Below are positions 40,928-50,279 of a DNA stretch of 64,000 nucleotides, one piece after another. Numbering within the stretch: the first letter of the stretch is position 1; every line of letters starts with the position of its first letter. The notes under the pieces are model-generated. The model was not told the DNA's origin and did not search any database. It saw only the letters and a list, made by a program, of their open reading frames with translations. The stretch spans positions 186,001 through 250,000 of the forward strand of contig NZ_JBBBNV010000002.1 in assembly GCF_037137075.1 (NCBI RefSeq). Reading direction: 5' to 3'. The stretch comes from JBBBNV01 sp037137075. GTDB taxonomy: Bacteria > Bacillota > Bacilli > Paenibacillales > NBRC-103111. The position numbers were made by a program, and so were the translations under genes.

Positions 40928-41074
40928 TTTGTTGTCGATGCATGGTTCATTTCCGATTTGCCTCAGCCTTCGGGATGAGGTTCCTTTTCTTCTGTGAAGC
41001 ACCCAAAGGATGAATCCAGATCAGCTTCCGGGAGTTTTGCCGGAACTACACTGTTTCAATGGAGGGAGAACGTA

Positions 41075-44000
41075 TTGTTTAAAAAACAAAAACGATGGAT
41101 GGCATTCATGATGAGCTTGGTTCTGCTCTGTTCCATGCTGCCGGTGCCTGCTTTTGCAGCCGACGACATGATTGCCATTCCGGACAACAGCGAGTGGAAA
41201 GGCAGCGTCTTTGGAGATGTTGGCGGACAGGATAAAATCACGGCGTCCAATTTTACCATTAAAGAAAATGGGGATGGCACGGTTACGCTGCGAAGCGGAA
41301 GCGACCGGGGGAAAATCGCCGGTACGACGGAAGGGATTGCTTATTATTATCAAGAAGTCCCGGACGGTGTAAATTTTGAACTGTCCGCGACGGCAAAGGT
41401 GGACAGCTGGACAGCGAACAATCAGGTGTCCTTTGGCGTTATGGCCCGCAGCAAGGTTGCGGAGAATACCAACTTCGGCGTGACCGATGTGGTTTACGCG
41501 ACTTACTTCAGCAACTATGTGGCTGTGGGAGCATTGGAGCAGTCAATGAAGGGCTTTTACAGCGAAAATAACACGCAAGTGAAGGCAGGCTACGAATTTG
41601 ATCAAGCCAAGCCGGCCGCAGGTAATACATATGACTTGAAGCTGAAGCGGGTTGGAAGCAGCTACGTGCTCAGCATCGGTGACGAGATGCAGGTCATTGA
41701 GGATTTGCCGGTCGATATCGGGTATCTGGGCTTGTACACGGCTCGGAACACGAAGGTGACTTTCAGCAATGTGAAGCTTCACGTGGATGACCAAACTCCG
41801 CTGGGCGCTTGGACGTTCGCGGCATTTGGCAGCAATACGAGTGCATCGAACACGCCTGAGCCGACAATGAATGAAGACGGTTCAGTTACCCTTTTGGCCA
41901 AAAATGGCAAGCTGGCAAAAAATAATGAAGGAATGGCTTTTTATTATAAAGAAATTCCTGCAGATGCAAATGTAGAGATAAAGACTACGGCAAAAATTTC
42001 TAGTTTCAATGCAAATAGCAGCAGTCCTGATAATCCTAATCAGAAATCATTTGGTTTAATGCTCAAAGATTTCATTGGAACGGGTTCAAGCACACATACT
42101 TCCAGTTATGTGGCAGTTGGTGGTTTTGGAGGCAGCCCGAATCTGACCCGAGCATTCTATAAGCAGAGCGGGTCCGATTATACCTTGTTTGATTTAGCTG
42201 GCGTCAATGCTCCGGCTCCAGACGAAACCTACGATTTTAAAATTAAAAAGTCAGGCAGTGCTTACGTCGTTACTGTGAACGGAGTAAGTAAAGAATTCGT
42301 GCTAGACAACCTGCTCTCCGGCACGGATTATGCGGGCTTCTATGTTGCGCGGGATGCTGAGGTGACATTTAGCGATTTCAGCGTTGTGGCGGATTCGAGA
42401 ACGCCGGATCATTTGTTGGTGGATGCTTCGGCCATGAAAACGAAATATTTCCCGGGACAGCCGCTCGACCTGTCAGGCTTGAAGGTTGAAGCTGTATACG
42501 GGGACGGAAGCAAAGAGGCATTGTCTCACGTCGAGTATATTGCGACGGGCTTTGACAGCAGCTCCGTGGGTGTGAAGCCGCTGACGATTCATTTTAACGG
42601 CGCGGCAGAGACCATCTCGAATGTGGAGATCATTCCGCTAACTGTGACGGACATGCAAATTCATTATTACCCGGCAAAAACAGCCTATTATCCGGGCGAT
42701 GCTTTTGATCCGGAAGGCTTCAGCGTGATTGGCGAGTACAATGACGGCTACATCACGGAGGAGCTGACCGGTGACAAATACGAGTTCTCCATTCCGGGGG
42801 CGACAGTAACTGATGATACGTACGTATTTCATACGCCGGGAACACAAACGGTATATGTCCATTCCACGGAAACGCCGGGCATGTTCACATCTTTTGATGT
42901 AGAGGTGAAGAATGTTACCTTGACCGGCTTGGAAATCCGGCAGCAGCCGCAAAAAACATTGTATTTCCTTGGAGAAGCTATCGACCTTGACGGCATGGTC
43001 GTCTATGCGAAATATAGCGACAACTCGGCAGTACGGCTGATGAAGAACGAGTACACGGTTTCCCCGCTGGATACAACGGCGGCTGGCAGCAAGCAGGTTA
43101 CGATTACGCACAAAGCAGAGCAGGCGGTTCTCCAGCTGCAGGTGAAAGAAAAAGAATTGACCGGTATGGAGGTCAAGGATTATCCGCAAACGACGTATAA
43201 CGTCGGGGATGCGTTTAACGCGTCCGGTCTTGTGGTCGTCAAGGTGTTTGACAACGGAGATACGGAAACGCTGGCGGCCGGCGAGTATACGCTGGATTCG
43301 TCCTCCTATGACAGCAGCCAGGCAGGAACCTATGTGCTGCCAATTGCGCCGGCGAATGCGCAGCTGGCGCCGATTTCGCTGACTGTTACCGTGAGAGAAG
43401 CGGTTCAGCACGAGTGGAAAACGATCCGGTTCGGACAATCCACAACGACGGATAAAAACTATGTGGAAAAAATCGGTAATGATATCCGGCTCGTCGCTCT
43501 GGAAGGCGGCGGTAAAATAACGGAGGATCACGACGGGATTACGTTCTACTACACGGAGCTTGACGCAGCCCAGGACAACTTCGAGCTGTCGGCCGATATC
43601 AAAGTCGTGGCTTATGCAAAGGATCCGCATGACGGGCAGGAGTCGTTCGGAATTATGGCGCGGGATGTGATTGGCACCGCGGGCGATTCCAGTGTATTTG
43701 CTTCGAACATTGCCGCCATCGGCGGCTTCAGCGGCGGAACGAAGAATACGAACGGAACCCAATTTTTTGTACGGACAGGTGTAGAATCTTCGGATGGCGC
43801 AGGCAGCAAAGGCATTCAGAAAACCATGCTGAGCTCCGCGAAGCCGGTCACTTCCAATACGTATCCGGCGGCGGATTACAAGCTGACCTTGTCCAAAACG
43901 AACAGCGGCTTTACCGGGAAGCTGAACAACGGCAGTGAAGAGATTTTTTATGTGCCGGACATGTTGAGCGTTCAGGACTCGAAGATGTATGTCGGTTTCT

Positions 44001-47000
44001 ATACTGCGCGTCTGGCAACAATGGAAGTAAGCAACATCAGCTTGAAGGTTACAGCGGCGCAAAGCGATGCGCCAAAGGTGGAAGCGCCGAAGCAGCCGGT
44101 TACGCCGACCTTCAGCATTGTATCCCTGGACCAGACTTCCAGTTCTGATTATTCTTTTATGGTGAAATCCAATGTCAACGGCATTGTTACAGTGAAGCAG
44201 GGACTGAATGTCATTGCGCAGGATCAGATCGTGGAAGCAGGCAAAATAACTTCGGTTCCGGCTGTGCTGAATACAGGCAAAACCAATTTCAGCGCAACGT
44301 TCCTGCCCGACGATACACAGTATTTGTCCTCCTACGACAAACAGGTGCAGAACTTTACGGTTGAGATGAAATCTTATGCCGCAGGCGGGGATATTTATGT
44401 CGCTCCGACCGGAACAAGCGCCGGTGCGGGCACTTCGGCATCACCGCTTGATTTGGACACAGCGATTGCTTTTGTTCAGCCGGGGCAAAAAATTATTGTT
44501 CAGGCCGGCACATATCTGCGCAGCGCCAAGCTGGATATTAAAAAGTACAACGACGGTACCGCTGAGGCTAAAAAATATCTTGTAGCCGCTCCAGGCACAA
44601 GACCCGTCATTGATTTCAACAAGAAATCCGAAGGCGTTGTATTAAGCGGGAATTACTGGCATGTGAAGGGGATCGACTTTGCCCGTTCCGCAGCCAATAC
44701 GAAGGGCTTTACAGTCGGCGGAAATTATAACATTGTGGAATTGAGCAGATTTTATGAGAACGGGGATACGGGTCTCCAAATCAGCCGTACGGATGATGCC
44801 TCTGACAAAGCGCTTTGGCCGTCCTATAACCTGATTTTGAACAGCGATTCCTTTGACAACCGCGACCCGTCCGATAATAATGCCGACGGCTTTGCCGCGA
44901 AGCTCACGGTTGGGGTGGGCAACATTTTCCGGGGCACCATCTCTCACAATAACATTGACGATGGCTGGGATTTGTACACCAAAGCAGGAACAGGCGCAAT
45001 CGGCGCAGTCCTGATTGAGGACAGCATCGCGTATAACAACGGCTTCCTGACGAACGGCACGGTAGGCGCCGGGGATAAAAACGGCTTTAAGCTCGGCGGT
45101 GAGGGAATTCATGTGCCCCACATCATTCGCAATAGCGTGGCGTTCGGCAACGGCGCTTATGGCTTCACAAGCAACAGCAATCCGGGCGTGATTGCCCAGG
45201 ATAATATCGGCTTCAACAATGAGCGAGGGAATATCAGCTTCACCACCTACGGTGCGATTCCGACCGATTTCACGATTGACGGCTTTGTTTCGTACCAAAA
45301 GGACTATACGGCGGCAGATTCGTACCCGGCGGCACTGAAATCCGACAACAACTTTATGTTTAACGGGACGGCATCCGTCAACAAGTCCGGTGTTCAACTG
45401 ACAGACGCTAACTTTGAAAGCCTGACTCCGGTCATCCCGTATTCGCGTGATGCAGAGGGCAATATTATCTGGGGGAGCTTCCTGAAATATATTGCTCCGC
45501 AAGGCGGTGTTGAGCCGACGGAAGAAGCCCCGGCCGCCCCGGCCGCTGTAACGGCTGCAGGCGGGAAAAATGCAATCAGTCTGACATGGACGGCTTCAGC
45601 GGATGCGGACAGCTATAATGTCTACCGCAGTGAAGCCGAAAGCGGCCCGTATACAGAAATCGCAAGCCAAATTGCGGCAGGTGCTTACAACGACATCGGT
45701 TTGGGTAACAGCGCAAGGTATTATTATGTGGTTACGGCAGTGAATGAGCACGGGGAAAGCGAGTACTCTACAGCAGCTACAGCCGTGACAAAAGCGAGAG
45801 AAAGCTCCTCTGGCAGCAGCGGAAGCAGCGGCGGCGGAGGAACGTCTGCTCCGGACAGCGGCCAATCGGTAGATACGTCCAATGAAGGGGCGATCATTTC
45901 CGGCAATGAAGTTAAAGAAACCCTGGATGGCAAAACAGGTGTTAAAGTCATTGTGACCGCAGATTCGCTGAAAAAGGCATTTGACGCCATTCAAAATCAT
46001 CAGGGAAGCGGACGCCACATTACGGTCGAAGTCAGCGGCAGTGAAGCTGTGACGAAGGTAGAGCTTCCGGCCCAGGCAATGGTGGATGGAACCGCAGCTG
46101 TTTCAGGGACCGTACTGTCCATCGTAAGCAGCGGAGCGTCGTATCAATTGCCGCTTCATGTACTGGATATTCCGGCACTGAGCGGACAGCTTGGGGCGGA
46201 TATCGCCAATATGACGATTACCGTGACCTTCGAGCAGGTATCCGGTTCAATCCGCGATGCCATCGCAGAGAAGGCGCAGGCAGCCGGAGGAACGCTGCTT
46301 TCTGCACCGGTTGATTTCACCGTTACAGCGGAGAGCGGAGGGGCTGCCGTTCCGGTTCGCGATTTCGGTACGACCTATGTGGCACGGACGATACTTGTGA
46401 ACGAGACGGCGGACTATGACCGGCTGACGGCGGTATGGTACCATCCGGTTACAGGAGAATTGACCTTCGTACCTGCTGTTTTCGCCAATGTGAACGGTAA
46501 GACGGAGGCGACAATCAAGCGTCCGGGTAACAGTACCTATGCCATTATTCGTTCTTCCAGAACGTTTGAGGATCTACAAAGCCACTGGGCTCAAAAGGAT
46601 GTCGAGCTGCTCGCTTCCAAGCTGGTCGTTCAAGGGGTTACTGACGGCAGCTTTGCCCCGGATGCCCGAATTACACGCGCGGAATTCGCAGCGCTGCTAG
46701 TCAGAGGCCTGGGCTTGAATGAAGAAGCTTCGTCCCGGTTCTCTGACGTTGCTTCTCAGGATTGGTTTGCTGGCGCTGTCGGAACAGCGGTCAAGGCTGG
46801 GCTTGTAGACGGCTTTGAAGACGGAACGTTCCAGCCGAATGAGAGCATTACAAGAGAGCAAATTGCGGTGATGACAGTGCGTGCAATGAAATTTGCCGGC
46901 AAAACCGTGCCAATCGATGCGAAGCAGCTGGATAAGTTCAGCGACAGTCACCTGCTGCGCACGTGGTCCAAGGATGCTGCTGCTCAGGCGGCGGCAGCCG

Positions 47001-47113
47001 GAATTATTAATGGTGTAACGGATACTACCTTTGTGCCGGGAGCGAATGCAACCCGCGCTGAGGCGGCAGTGATGCTGAAACGCTTTTTGCAGGTGGAGCA
47101 GTTGATAAATTAA
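41075..47113 (+). CDS. Large S-layer-anchored pectate lyase (PL9-like)
   Basis: A 2012-residue surface protein. The TTG start at 41075 is chosen because GGAGGGA lies eight bases upstream and a signal peptide follows at once (MFKKQKRWMAFMMSLVLLC, cleavage after PAFA). In order: two jelly-roll-like modules of about 200 residues (about 30-250 and 250-440, each with FYY/YYY-K/QE-P and SFG-M motifs), four bacterial Ig-like repeats (about 440-780; YFPGQPLDLSGL, YYPGDAFDPEGF, YFLGEAIDLDGM, YNVGDAFNASGL), a third jelly-roll copy (about 780-1000), and a right-handed beta-helix (about 1105-1475). The helix has PL9-type motifs NADGFAAK, DDGWDLYTK and KNGFKLGG. Then come a fibronectin III domain, a Ser/Gly linker, a domain of about 200 residues and three SLH repeats (about 1830-2012). 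It should cleave polygalacturonate with Ca(II) at the cell surface. Confidence 0.85.
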   Translation: MFKKQKRWMAFMMSLVLLCSMLPVPAFAADDMIAIPDNSEWKGSVFGDVGGQDKITASNFTIKENGDGTVTLRSGSDRGKIAGTTEGIAYYYQEVPDGVNFELSATAKVDSWTANNQVSFGVMARSKVAENTNFGVTDVVYATYFSNYVAVGALEQSMKGFYSENNTQVKAGYEFDQAKPAAGNTYDLKLKRVGSSYVLSIGDEMQVIEDLPVDIGYLGLYTARNTKVTFSNVKLHVDDQTPLGAWTFAAFGSNTSASNTPEPTMNEDGSVTLLAKNGKLAKNNEGMAFYYKEIPADANVEIKTTAKISSFNANSSSPDNPNQKSFGLMLKDFIGTGSSTHTSSYVAVGGFGGSPNLTRAFYKQSGSDYTLFDLAGVNAPAPDETYDFKIKKSGSAYVVTVNGVSKEFVLDNLLSGTDYAGFYVARDAEVTFSDFSVVADSRTPDHLLVDASAMKTKYFPGQPLDLSGLKVEAVYGDGSKEALSHVEYIATGFDSSSVGVKPLTIHFNGAAETISNVEIIPLTVTDMQIHYYPAKTAYYPGDAFDPEGFSVIGEYNDGYITEELTGDKYEFSIPGATVTDDTYVFHTPGTQTVYVHSTETPGMFTSFDVEVKNVTLTGLEIRQQPQKTLYFLGEAIDLDGMVVYAKYSDNSAVRLMKNEYTVSPLDTTAAGSKQVTITHKAEQAVLQLQVKEKELTGMEVKDYPQTTYNVGDAFNASGLVVVKVFDNGDTETLAAGEYTLDSSSYDSSQAGTYVLPIAPANAQLAPISLTVTVREAVQHEWKTIRFGQSTTTDKNYVEKIGNDIRLVALEGGGKITEDHDGITFYYTELDAAQDNFELSADIKVVAYAKDPHDGQESFGIMARDVIGTAGDSSVFASNIAAIGGFSGGTKNTNGTQFFVRTGVESSDGAGSKGIQKTMLSSAKPVTSNTYPAADYKLTLSKTNSGFTGKLNNGSEEIFYVPDMLSVQDSKMYVGFYTARLATMEVSNISLKVTAAQSDAPKVEAPKQPVTPTFSIVSLDQTSSSDYSFMVKSNVNGIVTVKQGLNVIAQDQIVEAGKITSVPAVLNTGKTNFSATFLPDDTQYLSSYDKQVQNFTVEMKSYAAGGDIYVAPTGTSAGAGTSASPLDLDTAIAFVQPGQKIIVQAGTYLRSAKLDIKKYNDGTAEAKKYLVAAPGTRPVIDFNKKSEGVVLSGNYWHVKGIDFARSAANTKGFTVGGNYNIVELSRFYENGDTGLQISRTDDASDKALWPSYNLILNSDSFDNRDPSDNNADGFAAKLTVGVGNIFRGTISHNNIDDGWDLYTKAGTGAIGAVLIEDSIAYNNGFLTNGTVGAGDKNGFKLGGEGIHVPHIIRNSVAFGNGAYGFTSNSNPGVIAQDNIGFNNERGNISFTTYGAIPTDFTIDGFVSYQKDYTAADSYPAALKSDNNFMFNGTASVNKSGVQLTDANFESLTPVIPYSRDAEGNIIWGSFLKYIAPQGGVEPTEEAPAAPAAVTAAGGKNAISLTWTASADADSYNVYRSEAESGPYTEIASQIAAGAYNDIGLGNSARYYYVVTAVNEHGESEYSTAATAVTKARESSSGSSGSSGGGGTSAPDSGQSVDTSNEGAIISGNEVKETLDGKTGVKVIVTADSLKKAFDAIQNHQGSGRHITVEVSGSEAVTKVELPAQAMVDGTAAVSGTVLSIVSSGASYQLPLHVLDIPALSGQLGADIANMTITVTFEQVSGSIRDAIAEKAQAAGGTLLSAPVDFTVTAESGGAAVPVRDFGTTYVARTILVNETADYDRLTAVWYHPVTGELTFVPAVFANVNGKTEATIKRPGNSTYAIIRSSRTFEDLQSHWAQKDVELLASKLVVQGVTDGSFAPDARITRAEFAALLVRGLGLNEEASSRFSDVASQDWFAGAVGTAVKAGLVDGFEDGTFQPNESITREQIAVMTVRAMKFAGKTVPIDAKQLDKFSDSHLLRTWSKDAAAQAAAAGIINGVTDTTFVPGANATRAEAAVMLKRFLQVEQLIN

Positions 47114-47146
47114 GTGCGTTCTGCCGAACAAGGCGAGCAAAGAGTA

Positions 47147-47187
47147 GGAGCCACTTCCTTCGCAATGAAGGAGGGGCTCCTTTTTTT
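47147..47187 (+). terminator. Terminator after the large pectate lyase
   Basis: GGAGCC-CTTCCTTC pairs with GAAGGAG-GGGCTCC around GCAAT, followed by seven T. Confidence 0.8.
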
Positions 47188-47767
47188 CGCATAGAAGCAG
47201 ACGGCTGCTGCGATCCCGCGGGGACAAGGCCGTTCTTATGCAGCTTCTTAGCGGTCCGGACTTTCAAGAAATGGATTATCGAGAAAAGGGACTTTTATGT
47301 GGTTCTGTTTGCCTGGTCGAATGCACTTTGCAGCGGGGATCTTATAAGATTATGCAATCGACCGAACGCCGTTCTGCAGTGAAACACTGGGCCGGGGCCG
47401 AGTTGCGTTGCCAAATCAATTGTCATGTATATTGAAGAATTGGATATAACTTCAAATTACCAATGAAAGTAATCATTTCTTCATCTTCATGACCGCCTGC
47501 GGTCGATGTGACGAAATGATTATTTCGGTCACACCCCGGGTCGGGTACATTAGTTTCAGGTACAGCCGAAAGACGAAATTCGCCGGTTGTATCCACCGCA
47601 AGAAGCGAAGCGGGGAGTACGCTTGGCCCCGCAGGCTGCAAACGTCCGGCGCAAGCCGCCGAAGCAGGCGCAAAATAAGCGGCAGCGAAAGGGGGGGGGA
47701 TTCAGCAGCTTTATTCGTTTGCAGTCCGCAGCCAAAACAAATTTCATTTGAAAAGGATGGATGAATC
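47188..47767. other. Long untranslated region before the PL3-like gene
   Basis: About 580 bases without a supported gene. It contains a perfect nine-pair outer stem with an inner hairpin (47471-47521) and a purine-rich stretch with nine G just before the ribosome region. It may be a long regulated leader for the secreted pectate lyase. Confidence 0.45.
47471..47521. other. Nested hairpin in the leader of the PL3-like gene
   Basis: AATCATTTC (47471-47479) pairs exactly with GAAATGATT (47513-47521), and GACCG/CGGTC (47491-47504) forms an inner hairpin. There is no T-run. It may be a regulatory RNA or operator-type palindrome. Confidence 0.5.
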
Positions 47768-48439
47768 GTGAAAATGAAAAAAATGTTGGGTTTTGTTTTA
47801 TCCACAGGCTTGGTTTTGACAACGTTTGCCGTGCTTCCCGTACATGCTGCCACCACAGTAAATTCGACCATTGTCGTCAAGGCCGGGGAGACATATGACG
47901 GAAAAGGCGCTACCTTTGTCGCTAACCCGAGCACGCTTGGCGACGGCAGCCAGGCCGAGAATCAGAAGCCGGTGTTCAAGCTGGAGGCGGGCGCAACGCT
48001 GAAGAACGTTATTCTGGGGGCTCCTGCGGCCGACGGCGTACACTGTTACGGAAACTGCACGATTTCTAATGTCACTTGGCAGGATGTGGGCGAGGATGCG
48101 CTGACCCTCAAATCCGCAGGTACGGTTAATATTACCGGCGGCGGAGCATACAAAGCATACGATAAGGTGTTCCAAATGAATGCCGCTGGCACCATCAACA
48201 TCAAAAACTTCAAAGCCAACGATATCGGCAAGCTGGTTCGCCAAAACGGCGGAACAAGCTACACGGTCAATATGACACTCGACAATTCGGATATCTCGGA
48301 TGTGAAGGACTCCATTTTCCGGACGGACAGCAGCACCAGCCAGGGCAAAATTACGAACACCCGTTATCACAATGTGCCAACGCTGTTCAAGGGCTTTGCT
48401 TCCGGCAAAACAAGCCAGTCCGGGAATACCGCTTACTGA
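47768..48439 (+). CDS. Secreted pectate lyase, PL3 family type
   Basis: A 223-residue protein with a Sec signal peptide (KMKKMLGFVLSTGLVLTTF, cleavage after HAA) and a compact parallel beta-helix. Characteristic PL3 segments are VVKAGETYDGKGATFVA near residue 35, PVFKLEAGATLKNVILG, ADGVHCYGNCTISNVTWQDVGEDALTLK near residues 88-115 and GGGAYKAYDKVFQMNAAGT. PL3 enzymes cleave polygalacturonate by beta-elimination with Ca(II). GTG at 47768 is nine bases after AAGGAT; ATG at 47774 is an alternative. It is smaller than, and unrelated to, the PL9-like enzyme upstream; together they would attack pectin at the cell and in the medium. Confidence 0.88.
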   Translation: MKMKKMLGFVLSTGLVLTTFAVLPVHAATTVNSTIVVKAGETYDGKGATFVANPSTLGDGSQAENQKPVFKLEAGATLKNVILGAPAADGVHCYGNCTISNVTWQDVGEDALTLKSAGTVNITGGGAYKAYDKVFQMNAAGTINIKNFKANDIGKLVRQNGGTSYTVNMTLDNSDISDVKDSIFRTDSSTSQGKITNTRYHNVPTLFKGFASGKTSQSGNTAY

Positions 48440-48556
48440 TGTAATCCGCCTATACGATGCCTGCGCAGCATAAGGCCGCGTACACGCAGGCGCTGCAAGA
48501 ACAAACCGGCTGAACCGGTTTCGTATTCCCAAGCGCCGGGATGCCACGGGAAAACT

Positions 48557-48597
48557 AAAAACGTCTCCTTGTCCGATTCGGGCATGGGGACGTTTTG
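48557..48597. terminator. Bidirectional terminator
   Basis: AAAACGTC-CC pairs with GG-GACGTTTT, with A and T tracts at the ends. It serves the PL3-like gene, or the convergent DUF3817 gene. Confidence 0.7.
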
Positions 48598-48703
48598 TGT
48601 TTAATACACATAGATGATACCGAGGCCGGTGCTTACTCCGGCTTTACTCCTCTAAGCAGCAGAAGCGCCTGGCTTCGCGGAAGCTGTCGGGCTGCCGGTT
48701 CAA

Positions 48704-48994
48704 CTAGCTGCTTTTGCGCAGACGGGCATCGAAGACGAAGGTTCCGAAGGGCAGGAAGGAAGCGATAAAAGCGCCCGTAATTCTGAAAATGTGCCAGCGG
48801 TGGGCTACGCTCACCACGAGCAGGGCTGCCAGATATAATACAAACAGCACCCCGTGAGCCATACCGACGTACTTCACCGCGTACGGCCAATCAGCCCAGT
48901 ATTTCAGCGGCATCGCGATAAAAAGCAGCACTAGAAATGAAATTCCTTCCAGCAAGGCGATGGCGCGAAAGCTTCCCAATGAACCTTTAAGCAT
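48704..48994 (-). CDS. DUF3817 membrane protein
   Basis: A 96-residue protein with three membrane helices and the DUF3817 pattern: FRAIALLEGISFLVLLFIAMPLKYWADWP near residue 8, then VGMAHGVLFVLYLAALL near 47, and ITGAFIASFLPFGTFVFDARL near 75. The conserved E in the first helix and the G-x2-H-G in the second are both present. Family function unknown. The start at 48994 has GGGGGAGG upstream; longer frames lack a site. Confidence 0.85.
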   Translation of the reverse strand: MLKGSLGSFRAIALLEGISFLVLLFIAMPLKYWADWPYAVKYVGMAHGVLFVLYLAALLVVSVAHRWHIFRITGAFIASFLPFGTFVFDARLRKSS

Positions 48995-49199
48995 ATACGA
49001 AGTTCCTCCCCCAATGTCAATCTGTTTGATCACACCCATTATATACGAAAACCCCCGGACAAGGATCGACTTTGAGAATTGTTCGCAATACGTTCACTTT
49101 TCGACAAGGGTGATAACCGGCTGATAAACGCCTGATTTGTCGCTGGACGGCAAGGAATTCGCCGGAGCGCGTCGAATTAATGATGCAGAGGTGAACAGG

Positions 49200-50192
49200 A
49201 TGAACAAATCAACAGCAACGCTGGTTTCTCTTACGCTGGCAATGATGCTCGCTGCCGGCTGCTCGGCTGCAACCGGATCACCGCCTGACAAGCCGCTGCA
49301 GGGGGCTTCCGAAGGGGCCGCTCCGAGTCCGGGCCCGACGCCGCAGCCGACGGCAACAGCGCAAAGCACGCCGGCAGCAACAGCTTCTCCTACGCCAGCA
49401 CCGTCGCCTTCATCGACACCGGTGCCTCCCCCATCGCCGACACCGGCGGCAACGCCGGCCGCGACGAAGCAGCCGCAAACGGCATCCGCTTTACCGGAGA
49501 ACAAGGCATTATCCTGGTACTACGTGAAGAAAGGGAAGGGCATCGTGCCTACATTCCCGAATGAAACCAAGTCGTTCCCGGAGCGCTACAAAGCCATTTG
49601 GGTGGGGGAAGGCAAGAAGGTGTATTTGACCATCGATGCCGGAGGCGACTTGGGCGATACAGCGACGCTGCTTGAAGCGCTCAAGGATAATGGGGTCAAA
49701 GCGAATTTCTTCATTGCTGGCTACAACATGAAGGCCAATCCCGATTACATTCGCCAGCTGGTGGCGGACGGGCATCTTGTGGCGAATCATACGATGACGC
49801 ACGGTGATTTTACCCAAATGTCGGATGAGAAAATAAAGAAAGAAATTACGGATTTCGAAGCGCTGTTTAAGGACATTACCGGTCAGGATGTCGTCAAATA
49901 TTTCCGTTTCCCGTACGGGAAATATACGCCGCATCAGCTCGGTCTCGTATCGGATATGGGCTATACGTCGGTATTCTGGTCGACCGCCATGCGAGACTGG
50001 GAGCCGCGCAAGAATGGCGCAGAGGACCCGTACAACGATATTATGAACGGCCTCCATGACGGCAACGTGATTTTGATGCATGAGGGGTCCAAGGAAAATA
50101 TCGAGGCGCTGGACCGGATTGTTCGCGAGGTGAAGAAGGCCGGCTATGAATTTGGGCTTGTCAGCGATCTGAAGTCGAACACGGAGAAATAG
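49200..50192 (+). CDS. Polysaccharide deacetylase lipoprotein
   Basis: A 330-residue protein. A lipoprotein signal (TLVSLTLAMMLAAGC, Cys near residue 21) leads to a Pro/Thr/Ala-rich linker of about 80 residues that can span the wall, then a NodB-type deacetylase domain (about 135-325). Motif 1 reads VYLTIDAGGDLGDT, motif 2 NHTMTHGD (metal His residues), motif 3 YFRFPYGKYT and motif 5 GNVILMHEG. The DAGGD motif differs from the usual TFDDG and resembles the PdaA group, which acts on peptidoglycan. It probably de-N-acetylates cell-wall glycan. GAGGTGA precedes the start at 49200. Confidence 0.85.
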   Translation: MNKSTATLVSLTLAMMLAAGCSAATGSPPDKPLQGASEGAAPSPGPTPQPTATAQSTPAATASPTPAPSPSSTPVPPPSPTPAATPAATKQPQTASALPENKALSWYYVKKGKGIVPTFPNETKSFPERYKAIWVGEGKKVYLTIDAGGDLGDTATLLEALKDNGVKANFFIAGYNMKANPDYIRQLVADGHLVANHTMTHGDFTQMSDEKIKKEITDFEALFKDITGQDVVKYFRFPYGKYTPHQLGLVSDMGYTSVFWSTAMRDWEPRKNGAEDPYNDIMNGLHDGNVILMHEGSKENIEALDRIVREVKKAGYEFGLVSDLKSNTEK

Positions 50193-50279
50193 GCGGGGGT
50201 ACGTTTTCATACAGCCGGACATATGCTAACATGGTAGCTGTGTTTCTCCCATTCCAACATAGAAAGAAGCGTAGAGCAC

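Larger units (their letters stand above)
40460..41074. other. Intergenic interval before the large pectate lyase gene
   Basis: It holds the bdbC terminator (40601-40645) and a cre site (40914-40927). ORFs spanning the terminator are judged spurious. The remaining sequence is AT-rich and has no recognised gene. Confidence 0.5.
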
